DNA of 64,000 nucleotides, taken from positions 428,866 to 492,865 of the forward strand of contig JAIWWG010000017.1 of the NCBI GenBank assembly GCA_025435555.1, written 5' to 3'. Shown here piece by piece: positions 58,752-64,000 of the stretch (positions are counted from its first letter, which is position 1; every line of letters begins with the position of its first letter). Position numbers and translations under genes: made by a program. A model generated the notes under the pieces. That model was given only the letters and a program-made list of their open reading frames with translations, ran no database searches and was not told the origin of the DNA. Source of the DNA: Chytriomyces cf. hyalinus JEL632 (lineage: Eukaryota; Chytridiomycota; Chytridiomycetes; Chytridiales; Chytriomycetaceae).

Positions 58752-60999
58752 ATGGAATCAACTGCAACTGCTCCCAAAAAACGCAGCCGAGGCGGCGCTG
58801 CGCGGTCGAGAAACAAGGGTGAAAAAGCGCTCCCCACCGTATTCAAGGTCGTTGTACGCAAACTACCCCCGCATCTGTCACAACAAGCGTTTGAAAGTGT
58901 CTGCGATGGAATCAACTACGGCGGATGCTGCAGCGAATACGTATCGGGCAAACCCGGAAAGAGGTGCGTTTTATTCCGAAGTGGCTGTCTCCGTCTCCTA
59001 ATTTGCTGCTGCACTCCTCCCTCGCTTCAAAGATGTTCTGTCGCGTACCTCACTTTCACAAGTCTCGATCCAGTGATTGCATTCGCAAATGCCTTCAACG
59101 GATGGATGTTCCAGGACGAAGCGGGTGAGCTTTTCTGTGGCCGCCTCCTCGCTCAACATGTGACTCATGTTTCCCAGCAAACACAACTTTCAGTGCTTCA
59201 GTTGAACTGGCCCCATACCAAGGCACCCCAAAGAAGCAACCAAAGCCCGACTATAGAGCCAACACAATTGAATCTGGTAAAATGTCGAAGTTGCACACAT
59301 TCTCGCTTACATGACGTTTCAATCAGATCCGGAATACCTCGCATTTCTTGAGTCTCTAACAGCTGAAGCCCCCGTAGCTGAACCAATACCGCAAGCGCTT
59401 ACCGCTGCAATTCCAGCGCCGAAATCGACTCCCCTTCTTGATGATCTCCGAGCAAAGAAGGCTGCGATGGAATCTGCCAAAAAGAAAAAAGAAACGGCTG
59501 CTTCCAGTTTGAAATCAAAGAAGCCTCCAAAGGATGGAGCATCCGCATCAAAGCGCGCTTCCGCCCGTGGAACCCGAAAAGACCGCTCAACTTTGGCAGT
59601 CTCAACCGCGGAATCAGGATCTGGGACCAATGCGGACTCTGCCTCAATATTAAGTGCTCCTTCTGCGGCGAAAAAGACACGGCAAAGAGAACGGAAGCCG
59701 AAGCAAGAAAAATTCACGACCACAGCAACTGCTATTGAACCCTCAGTTATTGTCAAAATTCAGTCGAGACGGCCTGACACAGCTACCATTTCTACTACAT
59801 CAATTTCTGAGCAAAAGCCACCACAGCAACCACCATCACCAATACAGCAGAATTCAAACACTGCTAGGCCTCCCCTTCAACCGCCACAACAGCAGAATCG
59901 CCAACAACAACGTGAAGCTAAAAAGCAACTGCACCAACAAAAACAGCGCAACGAATCTAATCAATCGATTCAAACTTCTTCATCTTCGTCTGTCAAACAA
60001 GCATCGCCAGTTTTACATTCTCAGTATATGGGTGGCATAAGTGCAGGTAAAAATGGAGTCCCAACTCCTTCCGTCAGACAAGCTTCTCCAATCTTGCACT
60101 CGCAGTACATGGGATCCAGTTCAACTGCGCCTGCTCCTGCCGTTCAACCAGCCTCGCTGAACACCGACAGAGCGTCAAGTTCACGCACAGACCAAAAGAC
60201 AGCAAATGCCGCAGGAAAAAATGCCCGTGGAGGTGGTCGAGAGTCTCGCGGACGAGGGGGAAAGGCAGGATCGTCGCAAAAGTGGCAAAGCGAATTTCAA
60301 GGCTATTCACAAGAACAAGAGTTTGTTAGTTCTGGAAAAAATAGTGGTGCCGTTACTGGGTCTTCTCCTGCCGTTGTAACACGTGTGCAGCCGGCACCAA
60401 TGCAGCAACAGCAGCACCACCAGCAACAGCAGTATCCATCACAGACACACTCCATGTATACAAGTGCGCAGCAGCAACAGCTACAGCAAAATCAGTACGG
60501 ATATACGAATGACATGTACGCTTCATATGGAGACACTAATGGATCCTCATATGGAGGTTACGGAAGTTATTCAGATGGGCCTGCGTATACAGGCGCATAT
60601 GATGGGTATTATGAGCCAAATACTCTTGGGGCTGGGGTGAACGGCAGTGGAGAACTCGGTTACGCGATTTATCAGCAATTTCAAGGATCGACTGCCGCAA
60701 GTGACCAGAGTTATTTTACTAACAGCAGTCTCAGTACAGGATTTGATGAGAATGGTTCAGTGTATGAAGCTGTGACAATGTCTGGTACTCCTGAATATGG
60801 AAGCAAAGGCAGAGGTCGTCAGGGTGGAAGAGGCGGAAGAGGCGGTGGAGGATTTACTGGTGGACGAGGTGCTCCAAGAGGAGGAGGAGGAGGTAGAGGA
60901 GGGCGTGGAGGTGGCAATGGTGGAAGAGGTGGCTCGCAGGGGGGTCAATCAAGCTCCAAAGGATATGTACCAACTGTAACAATGACCAAAAAGGAATAA
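58752..60999 (+). CDS. UPF3: Nonsense-mediated decay factor UPF3, with Q/N-rich and RGG tail
   Basis: N-terminal Smg4/UPF3 RRM-like domain: FKVVVRKLPPHLSQQAFESV, CCSEYVSGKPGK, then after an intron VAYLTFTSLDPVIAFANAFN and GWMFQDEA, and VELAPYQGTPKKQPKPDYRA followed by DPEYLAFLESLTAE. This is the complete family module that binds UPF2. The long last exon (from about 59325) encodes a K/A/S-rich region and Q-rich stretches. There are two near-identical PVLHSQYM/PILHSQYM repeats, a Y/G/S-rich prion-like segment and a glycine-rich RGG-type tail (RGRQGGRGGRGGGG). It acts in cytoplasmic mRNA surveillance. The low-complexity extension is unusual in length and may mediate RNA binding or condensate formation (inference). 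Confidence 0.88.
60780..60945 (+). repeat. RGG-box coding repeat in UPF3 3' exon
   Basis: GGAAGAGG/GGTGGA-type units encode alternating RGG and GG tripeptides over about 50 codons. It is a purine-rich simple repeat within coding sequence. Confidence 0.75.
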
Positions 61000-62291
61000 A
61001 CTGTCCTCTCCCTTGCTTCGACAAGGTGCTTTCAAGGGATTAAATTGTACAGTGTAAATGGTGGCATGCAGTGCGATGGTTCGCAACTTGAAGACAAAGT
61101 GCTGCAGAGATAATTTGTAGTCTTAAGATGCTTTGTTTGCCTGTGCACAGCTCCACCATTACAGCCAATTTCATAAAGAGTGCCATCTTGATATTTTTCT
61201 TGTCCACATTATGGCCAGATGCTCCTCACCAGAAATCAACAGATTTGTGCAAAAGAAACGTGTGCCTGTGGGGCAGGTGCAGTTACGTAGATTTCTTTGA
61301 TGTATAAATCATGTGGATGAACTTGTGCTTTCTTTAGTTGATAGGCCATTTGCATTAGTAAGCTTAAAACAACAGGGTGAATGCAAGGCACTTGTCAGAA
61401 ATCCAACTTTGATGCTAATGTCTAGGATTGTAGGGAATCTGTTTTGGATGGGAGAAATATCTGAGGTGATCCAAAGTCCGTGAGGAATTATAATTGACAA
61501 GCCTTTGCTGTCAGCCCAGTTCTGATTAATGAATCAGCCTGAAAACTGATTTGTGAGCAATGACTCACTTTTTCAGCAATTTCAAACTGGAAAATGACAA
61601 ATGAGTGATTTCACATCCACAAAAATGTTTATAAGGAGAGCTGTTTTGATGTGTTGTGATTAACCCTTAAGATAATAAATACTTATCAGCCCAAGTTCAA
61701 AACCAAATAATTGGAAGGTAACCAAAACCTTACAAGCACGCAGGTGTCATCTACAGCAAGCCACTACTGCCATGTGAAAAGTTATAAGGCATGTGCCAAG
61801 ACCCCAATAAGCTCTATTTACTTATTAAGGAGATCATAGACCAGTCAAAACAAACCAAACACACATCTTTAACTGAGACCCTCACCAAGTCATCAGAAGA
61901 TGTCCAGGAACTATAATGGTATACCACTCAAACCATACTATGAGACAATAACAGGCTACAACTGAACTTCAGCAGAAAACACACCAGTACATAGCTTGTG
62001 CAGTTGAAACAAAGTGGGAGCCAGGACAGGCATTAATTGAGGACCTATGAATTGCAAACATGCAGTGATCAAGTTAGCACACCATAGGTGCAATGACAAG
62101 CTGGCCAGTATACTGTCACTTGGTCTCATATTGTCACTGCCTGCTCAGGTTCATGGCAAATAAACAATCCTTATAAAGATACAATTTATCACTGTAGCAA
62201 GTCCTCAAGTTACACCACTCCATACTGGCTGCAACAACAAAGCCAACAGCCTATCCACGAACTCCACGAGGTTGCCAGGGTCATTAATGGC
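61000..62291. other. Gene-poor AT-rich stretch, possible decayed retroelement 5' part
   Basis: About 1.3 kb with no intact gene. Composition is more AT-rich and less compact than elsewhere. On the plus strand near 61800-61930, short broken segments (PNKLYLLIKEIIDQSKQTKH, TETLTKSSEDVQEL) separated by stops could be gag remnants of the downstream copia element. That is inference from position. No LTR pair could be delimited by eye. Confidence 0.35.
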
Positions 62292-63545
62292 ATGTACCAC
62301 ATGAACCCCCTAGTCCAGCTCACGATGTCCCAGAAGGCCACTGCCAACTGGATTGCTGCTACCAAAGCCAAAACCAAGCCAGACTGCCTTGTCTTGTGCA
62401 CTGCCAAACGTTACTCACAACAGAAAATGGTAGTCGATGAGGCAGACGTGACCTTGGCTGAATCCATGGAGGTAGACACGATCGACGTCCTGCTTGGCCA
62501 AATCTCGGCCAAGGACAACAGTGCCAACATGGACGTAGAAGAGGTAATTCACGCCTTTTTGCTGGTATCATCACCTGTACTATCAACTCAAACCACCAAT
62601 ATCCTCAGGACGAGCTCTTCTTCTGAACATGAGAGTTTATTGGCAGTTCACAGAGCCTTTGGTCATTTTCATTTCAAGATGATCTTACAGACTCTAAAGA
62701 GTTACAAAGGGAAGAAAAATAAAGTGATGATGGATGCCCAGAAATTACTTTCCAATGTTAAGATCTTCCCAGAGATCAAGGAGATTTGTGAAGACTGCGC
62801 CAGAGGTAAAATCACCCAAAGCCCAGTCTACGCGACTTCATCTCCTGCCACACAAAATCTTGGTAGGATTCACACTGACTGTGTACCACTACCAAAGGAA
62901 TCGTTCCCACAATGCCATCTTCATGGTACAATTGTCGTTGACGGCTGGTCCAGATTCACCGTCATGTACACACACAGACTTAAGAGTGAGTCTGAGAATA
63001 TCCTGAAGTCCACGATAGATACATGGGAAGAACAACACTCACCACTGAGAGTTGGAGCTGTTAGACACGACGGGGGAGAGCTGCGAGACTCATTCAAGCA
63101 GTTCTGTAACACCTGAGTGCCCAGAATAGCTGATGAAACATCCCCACCTTACAACAAGGAGTACAACGGGATGGTAGAACGCCATTACGGGGTCCACAAA
63201 GGCAATGCCATCACGCTGCTAGCCCAGGCAAACCTACCATTACGTTTCACGTGCTATGCTCTCCAGTGCTCTATGTATGTCAAAAACTGCATGAGCCACC
63301 CTGACGAGACTCACACGTCATCGTACGAGTTATGGTATGGACGGGAGCCTGATCTCTCGAGGATCCAACCCTTTGGCTGCAAAGTCACGATATGGGCTCA
63401 CCCCGACCAGAGGAAATCTTTCTACTCTGACAAGGGATCTTCAGGAATCTTCCTCAGTTACAATGGCAACTCGCTCTATTGGGTATACCAAGGGAACCGT
63501 GTGAAGTCTGTCTCTCATGTATGTTGTAATAAACGAAGCTTATGA
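62292..63545 (+). mobile_element. Decayed Ty1/copia retrotransposon, integrase region
   Basis: A frame interrupted by a TGA at 63114-63116 carries a copia-type GAG-pre-integrase/zinc region (VHRAFGHFHFKM, ICEDCARGKITQSPV). Two integrase-core segments follow: GRIHTDCVPLPKES with VVDGWSRFTVMYTH, and VRHDGGELRDSFKQF. Beyond the stop, in the same frame, are the third acidic position (NGMVERHYGVHKG) and the post-core block (YELWYGREPDLSRIQPFGCK, SGIFLSYNGNSLYWVYQ). Reading ends at 63545, and no reverse transcriptase or RNase H follows in the window. Protease and gag upstream are not intact. No intron is evident. This is a defective copy, or part of one; flanking LTRs were not found. Confidence 0.8.
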
Positions 63546-64000
63546 TTGATAGCCGCTATGGCCTATCCATTGTTTCTTTTTCTACTACAACAGACATTCT
63601 AGCACTGTACTCTTTAAACAGACAAGATTAACTATCAGTTCTCTGAGATGTTTGTGTTTTGCCCGGTTGGATAATAATCAAAACCAGCCAAGCTTGACTG
63701 TCGTAATAATCAAAATACAGATGAGTGGTAGAACTGATTGTTGAAAGAAAACTGGTATCTGTTCAGTATCGTACAATGAATTGTTCAAATGACTGGCGCG
63801 AGGAAACCCGAGACGTCGGGAATCAACGTTTCTAGTCGTTTGGATGAAGCATTAAGACCCTGATTGGATCCATGATTCACTTAGATGCTATGATGTTCAC
63901 TGTCAATACCGCATAGAATCTGCATACTAATCTTGTTCACTGTCTCTCTGAGATGACAAGAACATACTGATCTTTTCCCTGTTGAAGGTTGTTGGCCACG
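63546..64000. other. Non-coding tail after the copia fragment
   Basis: 455 bp without a protein-like frame in either direction. It could be further decayed element or an LTR, but no terminal inverted TG...CA pair or direct repeat to upstream sequence was recognised. Confidence 0.3.

Noticed and set aside
1-64000. tRNA, rRNA or CRISPR arrays
   Set aside because: Reading both strands showed no convincing A/B-box plus cloverleaf, rRNA core sequence or spaced direct repeats. A tRNAscan-SE/Infernal run would be decisive.

Overview
This is eukaryotic nuclear DNA, most likely from a zoosporic (chytrid-like) fungus. The evidence is threefold. Genes are packed tightly and have many short GT-AG introns with CTAAC/CTGAC-like branch sites. 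One gene encodes a White Collar-1-type LOV photoreceptor, a fungal family. Another encodes an LRGUK-type LRR + guanylate-kinase protein, a family tied to cilia/flagella. Taxonomy is inferred; no rRNA is present.

Layout. 0-13 kb: a partial SYF2 splicing factor (-), mitochondrial NAD-glutamate dehydrogenase GDH2 (+), a HAD-fold protein (-) and a very large Mediator subunit MED12 (-) with a long Q-rich N-terminus. 13-22.4 kb: an SCI1-like basic nuclear protein (-), an MBIP-like protein (+), an unrecognised protein (+), then a septation-network (Cdc7/SepH-like) kinase (-) only 34 bp head-to-head from a septin (+). 22.5-36.2 kb: ICT1-type ribosome rescue factor (-), aldo-keto reductase (+), COP9 signalosome CSN2 (+), HMG-CoA reductase (-), lipoyl synthase (-), MMS19 (-). 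36.3-47 kb: WC-1-like LOV/PAS protein without a zinc finger (+), a membrane-anchored TTC39/IML2-like protein (-), RanBP9/10-like CTLH subunit (+), then a degenerate locus. 47-54 kb: SIKE-family coiled coil (+), NUBPL/IND1 (-), RPF2 (+), a small two-TM protein possibly of the EROS/CYBC1 family (+), LRGUK (+). 54-61 kb: a decayed or repurposed eEF2 paralogue with a frameshift and altered GTPase motifs, an unknown ORF with an in-frame TGA, and UPF3. 61-64 kb: gene-poor sequence ending in a decayed Ty1/copia integrase region.

Themes. At least six gene pairs start head-to-head with 34-91 bp between start codons, so bidirectional promoters dominate. Functional neighbours include the kinase/septin pair (cytokinesis) and several iron-sulfur genes (LIAS, MMS19, NUBPL) within 19 kb, though the latter may be chance. 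No prokaryote-style system, CRISPR array, rRNA or convincing tRNA was seen. The most notable items are the kinase/septin promoter, the zinc-finger-less LOV protein, LRGUK in a fungus, the TTC39 membrane fusion and the eEF2-like paralogue.
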